From assembly GCF_004363315.1 (NCBI RefSeq), contig NZ_SNYL01000011.1, positions 30,315-94,314 of the forward strand: a DNA stretch of 64,000 nucleotides, written 5' to 3'. Position 1 is the stretch's first letter. Each line of letters opens with the position of its first letter. Below the pieces are notes generated by a model that searched no databases, was not told where the DNA came from, and worked only from the letters and a program-made list of their open reading frames with translations. Shown here one piece after another: positions 27,301-35,825 of this stretch. This stretch comes from Tepidicella xavieri (GTDB lineage: Bacteria; Pseudomonadota; Gammaproteobacteria; Burkholderiales; Burkholderiaceae_C). A program made the translations under genes and the position numbers.

Positions 27301-30300
27301 TCAGCGAAGCGGTGCAGCTGTTTGCCCAGGACCGGGAAGTGCTCGTGGGCTTGCAGCCCATCGTCGATGTGGGGCTGGAGTATGTGAAGCTGGGGCAGCC
27401 CGTGCCCACGCTCAGCGGCGGCGAGGCGCAACGCCTGAAGCTGGCCGGGCACTTGGCCGATGCGGCCCGCGCGCGTTCGGCATCGGGGTCGGGCAAGCGC
27501 GCCAGCCGCAGCGCCTCGGGCCAGCCGCTGGCCACCAAGGGCATGCTGTTCGTCTTCGATGAGCCGACCACCGGCCTGCATTTCGATGACATCGCCAAGC
27601 TGATGCGCGCGCTGCGCAAGCTGCTGGAGGTGGGGCATTCCCTGATCGTGATCGAGCACAACCTGGACGTGATTCGCGCCAGCGACTGGTTGATCGATCT
27701 GGGGCCTGAAGGCGGCGACCAAGGGGGGCTGCTGGTGGCCGAGGGCCCGCCCGAGGCGGTGCGTTTGCATCCGCACAGCCACACCGGCCAGGCGCTGCGC
27801 GAGTACGCCGAGGCGGTGGGCGAGCTGACCATGGCGCAGGAGGGGCGGGTGACGGATTACCTGCCTCTTCGGGGTGAGGTGGGGTCTGCGCCTGTGGCTT
27901 GGGCTGATAGATTGGCGCTTGCTGCCGGGTCAAGGGGAGTGCCGGACTCGTCAGTCACAAGCTCCGATTCCTCGCCCGGCACGCCCCTTGCCCCGGCGGG
28001 AGCCTTGGGGATCGCTGCGCTTGCGCATGCAGGGGTCGCGAAAAAATCGCCCCATGCTGGGCAGGGGATACGCCCCGGCAAGGAATTGGAGCCTGCGACT
28101 GACGCGCCGGGGCGTATCCCCTGCCCAGCCGCGAGGTCTCCGAACGAAACCGCCACACCGCCCCAAAATGCCATCCGCATCATCAACGCGCGGGAACACA
28201 ACCTCAAGGGCCTGTCGGTGGACATTCCCCGGGGCAAGTTCAACGTCATCACCGGCGTCAGCGGATCGGGCAAGTCCACGCTGGCGTTCGACATCTTGTT
28301 CAACGAAGGCCAGCGCCGCTATCTCGAAAGCCTCAACGCCTATGCCCGCAGCATCGTCCAGCCCGCAGGCCGGCCCGAGGTCGATGCGGTGTACGGCATC
28401 CCGCCTACGGTGGCCATCGAGCAGCGCTTGTCGCGCGGCGGCGCCAAATCCACCGTCGGCACCACCACCGAAGTCTGGCACTTCTTGCGTCTGCTGTATG
28501 TGAAGCTGGGCACCCAGCATTGCGTGCATGACGGCGCCCCCGTGCAGCCGCAAACCCCAGAGAGCATTCTGGCGCAGCTCATGAGTGGCTTTCGGGGCCA
28601 GCACATTGGCGTGCTGGCCCCCCTGGTGGTGCACCGCAAAGGGGTGTATGCCGAGCTGGCCGACTCGGCGCGGCAGCGTGGGCACACCCATTTGCGGGTC
28701 GATGGCGAATTCGTGCCGACCCAGGGTTTCCCGCGCATCGATCGGTTCAAGGAACACACCATCGAGCTGCCCGTGGGCAGCCTGGATGTCACGCCCGAGG
28801 CCGAGGGCGATTTGCACCGCCTACTGGCGCAAGCCCTCGAACACGGCAAGGGCGTGGTGCACGTGCTGTCGGGGCTCGACGGGCTGGAGGCGGCGCTGGC
28901 CGCCGGCGCCTCCACCCGAGACATCGGACAGTTGCAGGTGTATTCCACCCGCCGCGCGTGCCCCGTGTGCGCCACCAGCTACGCCGAACTGGACCCGCGC
29001 CTGTTCTCCTACAACAGCAAGCACGGCTGGTGCCCGGACTGCGTGGGCACTGGCGTGCAACTGACCCGCGAGCAACGCCAGGCGTTCGACGATTCGGTGC
29101 GCGATGACGAGCAGGGCCGCGAGCGCCGCCTGAGCGAACCCGACATCGATGCGGTGGGCGATCAGCCCTGCCCCAGTTGCGCCGGCACCCGCCTCCATGC
29201 CATCGCCCGCGCGGTGCGTTTTCAGGGCTACGCCATCACCGATCTGGCGCGCCTGAGCGTGCGCGACCTGCACGCCTTGGTGCGCGACTGGCGCCAATCT
29301 GGCCGCCTGACGGCCCGGCAAGCCGAGATCGTCCGCGACCTGCTGCCCGAAATCGAAAGCCGCCTGGCCTTTTTGCAGGACGTGGGGCTGGGCTACCTCA
29401 CGCTGGATCGGGGCGCCCCCACGCTCAGCGGCGGGGAGGCGCAACGCATCCGCCTGGCGGCCCAACTCGGCTCCAATCTGCAGGGGGTGTGCTACGTGCT
29501 CGACGAACCCACCATCGGCCTGCACGCGCGGGACAATCAAATGCTGCTCGATGCCTTGCGGCGCTTGGGCGATCAGGGCAATACGCTGGTGGTGGTGGAG
29601 CACGACGAGGACACCATTCGCCGCGCCGATCACGTCATCGATATCGGGCCGAGTGCCGGGGTGCGGGGTGGGCGTGTGGTGGCCGAGGGTTCGGTGGATG
29701 ATGTGATGGCTGCTGCCGATTCACAGACGGGGCGGTATCTCTTGCATGCGATGAAGCATCCGTTGCAGGCGCGGCGGTTCGTGCCCGCTCCTCTCGCTGC
29801 CGAGGGCAGGGGTGTGCGGGACTCGTCAGTCGCAGGCTCCGATGCCTCGCTCGGCACGCTCCTGCCCTCGGCGGGAGGCGCGGTGCGCAGTGCGACAGAC
29901 GATGCCCCAGCTTCCGCCGGGTCTTTCCCCGCGGCCGCACTCCGTTCCGCCCCTTCAGCCGGGGAGGGCTTGCCCCCCGGTAAGGAATCGGAGCTTGCGA
30001 CTGACGCACCGGGGGGCAAGCCCTCCCCGGCCACGAGGCCAGAGAGCGAAACCCCAACCGAGCCCATCCTCTGGCTCACCGTCAAAGGTGCCACCCTCCA
30101 CAACCTGCAACACATCACCGTCCACGTACCGCTCAAACGCCTGGTGGCGGTCACCGGCGTCAGCGGATCGGGCAAGTCCACCCTCGCGCGGGATGTGCTG
30201 CTGGCCAATGTGGCCGCGGCCGTTCACATGCAGGCCAGCAAGGCCGGCCGCGATGCCTGGGAGGCCGGCCAGCGGCCGTCGTGGCAGGGCTGCGAAGGCG

Positions 30301-31130
30301 TGGTGGGCACCGAAGCCATCCAGCGCGTGCTGGAGGTGGACCAAACCCCCATCGGCAAGACGCCGCGTTCTTGCCCGGCCACCTACATCGGCTTTTGGGA
30401 CACCATCCGCAAGCTGTTTGCCGAAACCCTGGAGGCCAAAGCCCGTGGCTTTGGGGCGGCCCGCTTCAGCTTCAACACCGGCGATGGCCGCTGCCCCGTC
30501 TGCGAAGGGCAGGGCATGCGCACCATCGAGATGAGCTTTCTGCCCGACGTGAAAGTGCCGTGCGAGGCGTGCCATGGCGCCCGCTTCAACCCCGAGACGC
30601 TGGCCGTGACCTGGCGCGGCAAGAGCATTGGCGACGTGCTGCGCATGGAGGTGGACGAAGCCGTGGATTTCTTCGCCACCATGCCCAGCATCGCGCACCC
30701 GCTGCAATTGCTGCGCGATGTGGGGCTGGGCTACCTGACCCTGGGCCAGCCTTCGCCCACCTTGAGCGGCGGCGAGGCCCAGCGCATCAAACTGGTGACC
30801 GAACTGACCAAGGTGCGCGACGATGTGGGACGGCGCGGCCAGAAAGCGCCGCACACGCTGTATGTGCTCGACGAGCCCACGGTGGGCTTGCACATGGCCG
30901 ATGTGGACAGGCTCATCCGCGTGCTGCACCGGCTCGTGGATGGCGGACACAGCGTGGTCGTGATCGAGCACGATCTGGACGTGATCGCCGAAGCCGACTG
31001 GGTCATCGATCTGGGGCCCGAAGGCGGGGCCGGTGGGGGCCGCATCGTCGCGCAAGGCACGCCGGAAGATTTGGTGGCCAGCGGCACGCACACCGGGCGC
31101 GCGCTGGCGCCCGTGTTGGCCCGGCGCTGA
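24396..31130 (+). CDS. uvrA: Tandem (double-length) UvrA-like excinuclease ABC subunit A
   Basis: A 2244-residue protein, about 2.3 times a normal UvrA. It contains two complete UvrA units, four ATPase sites in all. Walker A motifs are [16 protein letters not shown] and then three GVSGSGKST copies, and there are four LSGGE signatures. Zinc-finger Cys pairs follow the UvrA pattern ([65 protein letters not shown]). UvrA normally works as a dimer in damage recognition, so the fusion is a covalent pseudo-dimer. Three linkers (residues about 535-610, 1175-1245 and 1800-1880) hold in-frame hairpin insertions rich in Pro, Ser, Gly and Ala. Whether it is the main UvrA or a second copy is unknown. Confidence 0.93.
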   Translation: MSEHPVSSSDAVTDASLPAAAAGQGVIRIRGARQHNLKHVDLDIRTGELTVVTGPSGSGKSSLVFDTLFAEGQRRYVETFSAYARQFLDRMDKPAVDKVEGVPPAIAIDQTNPVRSSRSTVGTMTELNDHLKLLFARAAQLFDRRTAQPVRHDTPDTIYETLRQRAEAAGDPRLVITFPVELPASATPQDIEQWLAASGFTRVQAERLVTRASAPEAARSAKTAKRGRAPSAAPAQVRVLDVVADRFRFSRAERARVIEALELALHRGHGQLTVYALRDEGAQAASGDAGGPAAPDDGAECWRFSAGLHCPDSDWRYAEPVPSMFSFNSPVGACETCRGFGRVIGVDMGLVIPNDKLTLRAGAIKPMQTPAWKECQDDLMRHAEAAGIPRDTPWYQLSEAQKAWVIEGSPEWSGNWTQQWYGVRRFFDYLESKAYKMHIRVLLSKYRSYTECPDCRGARLKSESLLWRLGTKADADAVLPPAQRFMPVGVEWTREQLEALPGLCLHDLMQLPIERLRRFFALLKGAAEGADGWLALAAEVGGVPSTSCRPLRGQKSVPGTPPTSAGTGERMVSDPLRADAATQGGEGTAGDDFGLPHEASAVPSSPHQRPTEKHPSSTQASPPAGEAQALKLLFDEITARLKYLCDVGIGYLTLDRQSRTLSGGEVQRINLTTALGTSLVNTLFVLDEPSIGLHPRDMHRINQAMHRLRDAGNTLVVVEHDPAVMLAADRIIDMGPGPGERGGRIVFDGTVAQLREADTLTGAYLGGRKQVGFGFKRMVTEATPRLVLEGAREHNLRHLTVAFPLQRLVVVTGVSGSGKSTLIQDVLVPALMRHFGQVTETPGAHDRLLGAEQLSGVVFVDQSPIGKTARSNPVSYVGAWDAIRDLFASTPLAQQRGYTAAKFSFNSGDGRCPTCGGSGFEHVEMQFLSDVYLRCPDCDGRRYRPEVLEVTLERGGRSLHVADVLALTVSEAVQLFAQDREVLVGLQPIVDVGLEYVKLGQPVPTLSGGEAQRLKLAGHLADAARARSASGSGKRASRSASGQPLATKGMLFVFDEPTTGLHFDDIAKLMRALRKLLEVGHSLIVIEHNLDVIRASDWLIDLGPEGGDQGGLLVAEGPPEAVRLHPHSHTGQALREYAEAVGELTMAQEGRVTDYLPLRGEVGSAPVAWADRLALAAGSRGVPDSSVTSSDSSPGTPLAPAGALGIAALAHAGVAKKSPHAGQGIRPGKELEPATDAPGRIPCPAARSPNETATPPQNAIRIINAREHNLKGLSVDIPRGKFNVITGVSGSGKSTLAFDILFNEGQRRYLESLNAYARSIVQPAGRPEVDAVYGIPPTVAIEQRLSRGGAKSTVGTTTEVWHFLRLLYVKLGTQHCVHDGAPVQPQTPESILAQLMSGFRGQHIGVLAPLVVHRKGVYAELADSARQRGHTHLRVDGEFVPTQGFPRIDRFKEHTIELPVGSLDVTPEAEGDLHRLLAQALEHGKGVVHVLSGLDGLEAALAAGASTRDIGQLQVYSTRRACPVCATSYAELDPRLFSYNSKHGWCPDCVGTGVQLTREQRQAFDDSVRDDEQGRERRLSEPDIDAVGDQPCPSCAGTRLHAIARAVRFQGYAITDLARLSVRDLHALVRDWRQSGRLTARQAEIVRDLLPEIESRLAFLQDVGLGYLTLDRGAPTLSGGEAQRIRLAAQLGSNLQGVCYVLDEPTIGLHARDNQMLLDALRRLGDQGNTLVVVEHDEDTIRRADHVIDIGPSAGVRGGRVVAEGSVDDVMAAADSQTGRYLLHAMKHPLQARRFVPAPLAAEGRGVRDSSVAGSDASLGTLLPSAGGAVRSATDDAPASAGSFPAAALRSAPSAGEGLPPGKESELATDAPGGKPSPATRPESETPTEPILWLTVKGATLHNLQHITVHVPLKRLVAVTGVSGSGKSTLARDVLLANVAAAVHMQASKAGRDAWEAGQRPSWQGCEGVVGTEAIQRVLEVDQTPIGKTPRSCPATYIGFWDTIRKLFAETLEAKARGFGAARFSFNTGDGRCPVCEGQGMRTIEMSFLPDVKVPCEACHGARFNPETLAVTWRGKSIGDVLRMEVDEAVDFFATMPSIAHPLQLLRDVGLGYLTLGQPSPTLSGGEAQRIKLVTELTKVRDDVGRRGQKAPHTLYVLDEPTVGLHMADVDRLIRVLHRLVDGGHSVVVIEHDLDVIAEADWVIDLGPEGGAGGGRIVAQGTPEDLVASGTHTGRALAPVLARR
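26010..26086. repeat. Intragenic hairpin element A (loop family 1)
   Basis: Arms 26010-26032 and 26064-26086 (23 bases each) are inverted copies with 21 matches. The 31-base loop begins CTCATGCCG and ends CCAAAAATCG. It lies in frame in uvrA, in the linker before the first [11 protein letters not shown] segment. Its loop is the reverse complement type of element B, 65 bases downstream. Confidence 0.75.
26151..26206. repeat. Intragenic hairpin element B (loop family 1, opposite orientation)
   Basis: Arms 26151-26163 and 26194-26206 are a perfect 13-base inverted repeat (GAGGGTACGGCGG). The 30-base loop has CGATTTTGGC and GCATGAGG, which resemble the reverse complement of the element A loop. 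The stems of A and B are unrelated in sequence. The element keeps the uvrA frame open. Confidence 0.7.
27925..27996. repeat. Intragenic hairpin element C (loop family 2)
   Basis: Arms 27925-27945 and 27976-27996 (21 bases) pair with two mismatches. The 30-base loop reads ACTCGTCAGTC, then CTCCGATTCCTCGC. It is the reverse complement type of the loop of element D and differs from the element E loop at only three positions. It lies in the junction between the two UvrA units. Confidence 0.8.
28057..28128. repeat. Intragenic hairpin element D (loop family 2, forward)
   Basis: Arms 28057-28079 and 28106-28128 form a perfect 23-base inverted repeat (starting CTGGGCAGGGGATACG). The 26-base loop contains AGGAATTGGAGCC and GACTGACGC. 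It differs from the loop of element F at two positions, although the two stems differ throughout much of their length. It is encoded in frame in uvrA. Confidence 0.85.
29799..29872. repeat. Intragenic hairpin element E (loop family 2, reverse)
   Basis: Arms 29799-29820 and 29851-29872 (22 bases) pair at 18 positions, with a perfect distal 12 bases (GCCGAGGGCAGG). The 30-base loop is nearly the same as that of element C (27 of 30). It lies in the linker between the third and fourth ATPase regions of the tandem UvrA. Confidence 0.75.
29958..30031. repeat. Intragenic hairpin element F (loop family 2, forward)
   Basis: Arms 29958-29981 and 30008-30031 form a perfect 24-base inverted repeat (starting GCCGGGGAGGGCTTGCC). 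The 26-base loop contains AGGAATCGGAGC and GACTGACGC, almost identical to element D. It forms an inverted pair with element E, 85 bases upstream. Confidence 0.85.
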
Positions 31131-31135
31131 AGGTC

Positions 31136-31495
31136 ATGCCCAAGCCCCGCGGCCCGTTGCCGCAGGTGGTGTACATCCACCCCGATGCCCCGCCCCAGCC
31201 GGCCTGGGGCCAGCCCTGCAACGGCTGTGGCGTCTGCTGCCTGGCCGAGCCTTGTCCGTTGGGCATGGTGCTGTCGCGGCGTCGGCGCGGCAGTTGCATC
31301 GCCTTGCGTTGGGACGCTGCCGCCAGCCAATACCGTTGCGGGGCGCTGGTGGACCCGCCGGCCTTCCTGCCCGTCGGCTGGCGCTGGGTGGCCTCGCTGT
31401 GGCGCCGCTGGGTGCATCGCTGGATCGCGGCCGGCCAGGGCTGCGACGCCACCTTGCGTGGCGAGCGGGACAGTGGGCCGGGCCGCGGCCACTGA
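31136..31495 (+). CDS. CxxCxxCC-type Cys-rich small protein (YkgJ-like)
   Basis: A 119-residue protein with the motif PCNGCGVCCLAEPCPLG near residue 30 and two later cysteines (CIALRWD, YRCGAL). The Cys cluster resembles the zinc/iron-chelating CxxCxxCC domain family. It starts five bases after the uvrA stop, so it is likely translated from the same message. The molecular role is unknown. Confidence 0.7.
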   Translation: MPKPRGPLPQVVYIHPDAPPQPAWGQPCNGCGVCCLAEPCPLGMVLSRRRRGSCIALRWDAAASQYRCGALVDPPAFLPVGWRWVASLWRRWVHRWIAAGQGCDATLRGERDSGPGRGH

Positions 31496-31509
31496 GCCGG
31501 GCGGCGGCT

Positions 31510-31863
31510 TCAACCCCACATCGCCAGCGCCACACCGCCCAGCAGCAGCGCCATGCACGCCCCGCCCAGCCAGCGGGTGCGCCAGCGCAGCACCTCCACC
31601 GCCTGCACCAGCCGGCTGTTTTGCTCGGCCAGTTCGGCAGCGGTTTGCGCCAGCTGCGCCATGTCGGCCTGCAACTGGTGGTGAGCGGCTTCCAGCGCTT
31701 GCAGCCGTTGCGGTAGGCTGTCCGCGCCCGCGCTGGCTGCTGGGGCGGCCTGGGCTTTCTGCTTGTCCAGCAGCCGCCGGGCGCCCTTGAGCACCTTGGG
31801 GGCATGCTCGATCACGTCTCCCCAAGGGATTACTTTGAGCGCCATCATCCACGGAAAAGCCAT
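31510..31863 (-). CDS. Hypothetical coiled-coil protein with C-terminal membrane anchor
   Basis: A 117-residue protein. The N-terminus (ALKVIPWGDVIEHAPKVLKGARRLL) is amphipathic. Residues about 50-90 form an Ala/Gln/Glu-rich coiled coil, and a single membrane helix (WLGGACMALLLGGVALAMW) closes the protein. GGAG sits seven bases before the ATG at 31863, which decides the start. No function is recognised. It is convergent with the CxxCxxCC gene and divergent from the thioesterase. Confidence 0.65.
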   Translation of the reverse strand: MAFPWMMALKVIPWGDVIEHAPKVLKGARRLLDKQKAQAAPAASAGADSLPQRLQALEAAHHQLQADMAQLAQTAAELAEQNSRLVQAVEVLRWRTRWLGGACMALLLGGVALAMWG

Positions 31864-31946
31864 CGTCGGTCTCCAAATGCTTGCTGTCTGATGCCAGTGT
31901 AGGGGGCTTGGTTCACACGCCGCGCACAGGCGGTTACAGTCGGAGG

Positions 31947-32369
31947 ATGGAAACCCCAACCCCCTTTGACGTGAACACGGTCCAGCAGTTGCTGGCCGAC
32001 TGGTTTGCCCCTTGGGTGCAGGCGCTCGGTCTGCGGGCCGAGTCTTGCGCCGATGGCGAAGTCACGCTGCGGCTGCCGTTTTCGGAGCGGTTGACGCGCA
32101 TCGGCGGCATGGTTTGCGGCCAGGCGCTGATGTCGGCGGCAGACACGGCCATGGCGCTGGCCATTGCCTCGCGCCTCGGGGTGCGCCAACCCATGACGAC
32201 GGTGCAGCTCAGCACCAGCTTCCTCAAACCGCTGGTGGGTCAGGATGCACTGGTGCAGGCGCGCATCGTGCGGGCGGGCAAGAGCCTGGTGTTCGGCGAG
32301 ATCGACATCGTGGCCGCTGGCGATGGCAAGAGCGTTTGCCGCGTCAGCACCACGTATGCCTTGCTCTGA
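31947..32369 (+). CDS. PaaI-like hotdog-fold thioesterase
   Basis: A 140-residue protein of the PaaI/YigI thioesterase type. It has RLTRIGGMVCGQALMSAADTAMALA with the catalytic-type Asp/Gly region, and MTTVQLSTSFLKPL in the second half. It probably hydrolyses acyl- or aryl-acyl-CoA thioesters. The only GGAGG lies directly against the ATG, an unusually short distance, so the message may be leaderless or the true start may be the upstream TTG at 31881. Confidence 0.8.
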   Translation: METPTPFDVNTVQQLLADWFAPWVQALGLRAESCADGEVTLRLPFSERLTRIGGMVCGQALMSAADTAMALAIASRLGVRQPMTTVQLSTSFLKPLVGQDALVQARIVRAGKSLVFGEIDIVAAGDGKSVCRVSTTYALL

Positions 32370-32381
32370 TGCTTGGCCGTC

Positions 32382-35300
32382 TCAGTCGCTGACCTCGCTG
32401 AACGTGCCGCGGTGGGTGAAGAAGATGCCCATGCGCACGGGCGGACCTTCGCTGAACAGCCGGCGGTAGCGGGCGAGCTGCTCGCGGTAGACGGTGGCAT
32501 CGGCGTCGTCGTCGCGCGTGGTCTTGTAGTCGATGATCCAGCGGATGCCCTCGGCGATGAAGGTGCGGTCGATGACGTGGGTGCGTGCCTGGCCATCGTT
32601 CCAGGTGGTGATGGCCCATTCGCTGGCGGCCTCATCGTGCGGCGCCAGCACCCACCGCCCCTGTGGCGAGCGCAGCGTGGTCAGCAATTGGTCCGCCGCC
32701 TCGTCGGCCGCCTGCCGGGCGGCGGCGGCTCCGTGGCCCTGGGCTTGGAGCCACAGCCGCATCGCCGGCCGCAACGCCTCCACCCGCTCGGGCGGCCAGT
32801 GGTCCACGCCGTCGAGGGCGATAATTTCCAGGTAGCGGTGCACCAGCCGGCCCAGGTCGCTGGCCAGGGCGGGCTGGCCAGTGCCCGTGGCGCGGGTGTC
32901 GCCCCCGGTGGCGGGGGGCGGCGCATCGCGGCCGGTAGCCGGCAGCGACGCGGGCGGCGCGGCCTGCCAGGCCGGTGGCCAGCCCACTTGGGCCAGACGC
33001 TCCAGGCGGTGGGCATACCCGCTCAGAGGCAGCGCGGGTGGGGCAGATGGGTTGGCTTCGACAGAGCCCGGGGCGTCTGCCTGGGCGATGAAGTGGGGTT
33101 CGGCCACGTGCCAGAGCAGGCCGAGCAGGCTGCCCGAGGGGGGCGACAGCAGCCCGTTGGCCGCCCGGGGGCTGCGCTGGACCGTGCCCAGCAGGTGCAG
33201 TTGGCGCCGGGCGCGGGTCACGGCCACGTAGAGCAGTCGGCGGGCTTCGTGCAGGTGCCGTTCGGCCTCGAAGGCCTGCAGAAAGGCAAACCGGCTCGGG
33301 GTGGCGGCGTCATGGTCGCGACGGGTGGGGGGCGCGGCCACCACCAGCCGCTCCTGGCCGTGTTCGTCCAGCACCTCGTCCCACAGCAGCAGGGGGCGAT
33401 CGGTGGTGGCAGGCTTGCCGTGCAGGCCGGGCAGGATCACGGTGTCGAATTCCAACCCTTTGGATTTGTGGATGGTCATGAGCTGCAGCCGCTCGCCGGC
33501 CTGGGGATCTGGTGCCGCAAACAGCTTGGCCACTTCCTGGGGCAGCAGGTGCAGGTCGATCGTGCCTTGGCGCTCGCAGCGGTCGAGCGTCTCAAAAAAG
33601 GCTTGCGCGTCGAGCCATTCGGCGGGTTGCTTGAGGCACCACGGCCCCCCGAGAGCCTGCCACACGCCCTCAATCCAGCGCCGGGGCCGCTGCTGGCCTT
33701 GGTGCGCCAGTGCCTCGGCCATCACGGCGTGCAGATGGGCCAGCCGCGCCTGGCCGTCGGGGCTGAGGCGGGCACGGCGTTCGGGGGCCTGGATGAGGGT
33801 CCACACAGCGCTGTGGTGATCGTCGGCGGCGAGCTGGTGCAGGTCGTGCAGGGTCAGGCCGCACCAGGGCGCGCGCAGCACGGCGAGCCAGTGGGTGCGG
33901 TCGCCCAGGTGGCACAGGGCGTGCGTCAGGCTGAGCAGATCCTGGATGACTTGGCGTTCCCCCAGCGCCTCGATTTCCACCGCTTGAAAGGGCAAGGCCG
34001 GGTCGGCCGAGCGCAGCGCGGCCACCAGGGTTTCGAGGTGGCGGCGTGCGCGAACCAGCACGGCGATGGTGCCGTCTGGGCTTTCGGCCTGTGCCTGCCG
34101 GATGAGCTGGATGACCTGTTGCGCCTCCCGTTCGCTGCTGGAGAGGTCGTCGGCTGACGCCTCGTCCGCGTCGGTGCCGTCGTCTGCGACCAGCGGGTGC
34201 CAGCACACGTGGGCCAGGGCGTGCGCGCCACGCGTGGCGATGGCCTCGGTGAAGCGGACGGCGCCCCGGTGGTGATCGTCCCGTGGGGAAAACACGCCCG
34301 GGAAGGTGGCGTTGACCCAGTCCACCACCGCGGTGTGGGAGCGGTTGTTGCGGTACAGGTGCAAGGCCTCCAGGGGCAGGTGGCCGAGGCCGCGTTCACG
34401 CACTTTGAGGAACAGGCCGACGTCGGCCTTGCGGAATTTGTAGATGGACTGCATCGGGTCGCCCACCAGGAACAGGGTGCGGCCATCGCCCGGCGTCCAG
34501 CCGGCCGTCAGGCGGCGCAGCAGCTCGACCTGGGTGGGGCTGGTGTCCTGGAATTCGTCCACCAGCAGGTGGCTGATGCGGTAGTCCAGCCGCAGTTGCA
34601 GTTCGCTGGGGGCGGCCTCATCGCCCAGCGCCAGCAGGGCGTTTTGCGCCATTTCGGTGAAGTCCACCTCGCGGGCCTGCTGGAAGGCGAGCCAGAGCTG
34701 GGCGGTGGCCACCTTGAGCACGGCGATGAGGTCGCCGATGAATTGGCGATCGTCGGCGTCGTACTGGGGGTCGGGCAGGCGGGTCAGGGCATGCAGAGGG
34801 GGTGCTGCGCCCGCGTCGGCCAGCCGTTGCAGCAGGGCTTTGAAGTCCTTGGCCAGCGTCTGGCCTTCCGGGGTGTTGAAGCCGCAGTTCGTCGGCGCCG
34901 TCTTGCGCAGTTCCCCCCTTTGGGTGAGCAGCAGCGCGGGCAGGGCGCGCCAGCGCGGCAGTTCGCTGGCCAGGGGGCGCAGGGGCTCGGTCCAGTCGGC
35001 CAGCGGCGTGATGCCTTGCAGCGCCGGCACGGGCTGCCCGCTGGCCTGGCTGACGAGCACCTGGTTCGCGGCAAAGCGCGCCAGTGGCATGAGCTGGGCC
35101 TGCAGGTCTGGGGTGAGCACGGCCGCGGCGCGCGCGAGTTCGTCTTCGATGAGGTCGCTCAAGGCGGCTTCGGCGGCATCCAGGTCCACGCCTTGCACGG
35201 AGTGGCGCAGCCATTGGTCGCGGCTGGCCAGCATGGCGATGAGCTGCGTTTGCAGGCGGGCGCTGTCGTTGTCGAAGCGGTCCAGTACCCGCCACAAGGC

Positions 35301-35825
35301 GTCGGCCACGGGGTGGTCGGTGTCCAGCAAGGCCAGGGTGTCGCGCGCGGCTTGGCGGTAGTGCGGCTGCGGGTCGGTGGCGATGGCGGGTTGGCTGCCC
35401 AGCCGCGACAGCAAGGGCATCTGCCGCACGAGCCGGCCGCACAGCGCGTCCAGCGTGGTGATCTGCAGCCGTGATGGATGCGCCAGCAGGCCCCAGCCGC
35501 GCGCGCGGTCTTGCGCCATGACTTCGAGGCCCAGCCGGTGGGTGGTTTGCCGGTGCGGCTCGGGAGGGGCTTCGCCCCGGGCGCTGCGCTGCAGGCTGCC
35601 CAGGATGCGCTCGCGCATTTCGGCGGCGGCTTTGTTGGTGAAGGTCAGCGCCACCACCTCCTCGGGCTCCTGCACTTGAGCCAGCAGGGCCAGGAAGCGT
35701 TGGGTGAGGAGCTCGGTCTTGCCGGCGCCGGCCGGCGCTTCGATGAGGAAGGATCGCCGCGGGTCGATGGCTTGGGCGCGGTTGTCCGTGTCTTGGGTCA
35801 GCAGGTCGGGCATGGCGAGGGTCAT
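32382..35825 (-). CDS. UvrD-type helicase/nuclease, exonuclease V beta-like (AddA-like)
   Basis: A 1147-residue enzyme. It carries Walker A EAPAGAGKTELLTQRF near residue 30, helicase motif Ia ALTFTNKAAAEMRERI, LLVDEFQDTSPTQ (motif II), MTIHKSKGLEFDTVILPGL and YVAVTRAR, and a C-terminal RecB/PD-(D/E)xK nuclease domain (GIRWIIDYKTTRD). With the partner gene it overlaps by ATGA, it should process DNA double-strand ends for recombination, like AddAB/RecBCD. Its last bases face the thioesterase gene. Confidence 0.88.
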   Translation of the reverse strand: MTLAMPDLLTQDTDNRAQAIDPRRSFLIEAPAGAGKTELLTQRFLALLAQVQEPEEVVALTFTNKAAAEMRERILGSLQRSARGEAPPEPHRQTTHRLGLEVMAQDRARGWGLLAHPSRLQITTLDALCGRLVRQMPLLSRLGSQPAIATDPQPHYRQAARDTLALLDTDHPVADALWRVLDRFDNDSARLQTQLIAMLASRDQWLRHSVQGVDLDAAEAALSDLIEDELARAAAVLTPDLQAQLMPLARFAANQVLVSQASGQPVPALQGITPLADWTEPLRPLASELPRWRALPALLLTQRGELRKTAPTNCGFNTPEGQTLAKDFKALLQRLADAGAAPPLHALTRLPDPQYDADDRQFIGDLIAVLKVATAQLWLAFQQAREVDFTEMAQNALLALGDEAAPSELQLRLDYRISHLLVDEFQDTSPTQVELLRRLTAGWTPGDGRTLFLVGDPMQSIYKFRKADVGLFLKVRERGLGHLPLEALHLYRNNRSHTAVVDWVNATFPGVFSPRDDHHRGAVRFTEAIATRGAHALAHVCWHPLVADDGTDADEASADDLSSSEREAQQVIQLIRQAQAESPDGTIAVLVRARRHLETLVAALRSADPALPFQAVEIEALGERQVIQDLLSLTHALCHLGDRTHWLAVLRAPWCGLTLHDLHQLAADDHHSAVWTLIQAPERRARLSPDGQARLAHLHAVMAEALAHQGQQRPRRWIEGVWQALGGPWCLKQPAEWLDAQAFFETLDRCERQGTIDLHLLPQEVAKLFAAPDPQAGERLQLMTIHKSKGLEFDTVILPGLHGKPATTDRPLLLWDEVLDEHGQERLVVAAPPTRRDHDAATPSRFAFLQAFEAERHLHEARRLLYVAVTRARRQLHLLGTVQRSPRAANGLLSPPSGSLLGLLWHVAEPHFIAQADAPGSVEANPSAPPALPLSGYAHRLERLAQVGWPPAWQAAPPASLPATGRDAPPPATGGDTRATGTGQPALASDLGRLVHRYLEIIALDGVDHWPPERVEALRPAMRLWLQAQGHGAAAARQAADEAADQLLTTLRSPQGRWVLAPHDEAASEWAITTWNDGQARTHVIDRTFIAEGIRWIIDYKTTRDDDADATVYREQLARYRRLFSEGPPVRMGIFFTHRGTFSEVSD

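Noticed and set aside
25981..30060. Reading the interrupted linkers of uvrA as separate genes or a frameshifted pseudogene
   Set aside because: The reading frame stays open through all three linkers and all ATPase motifs are intact on both sides.
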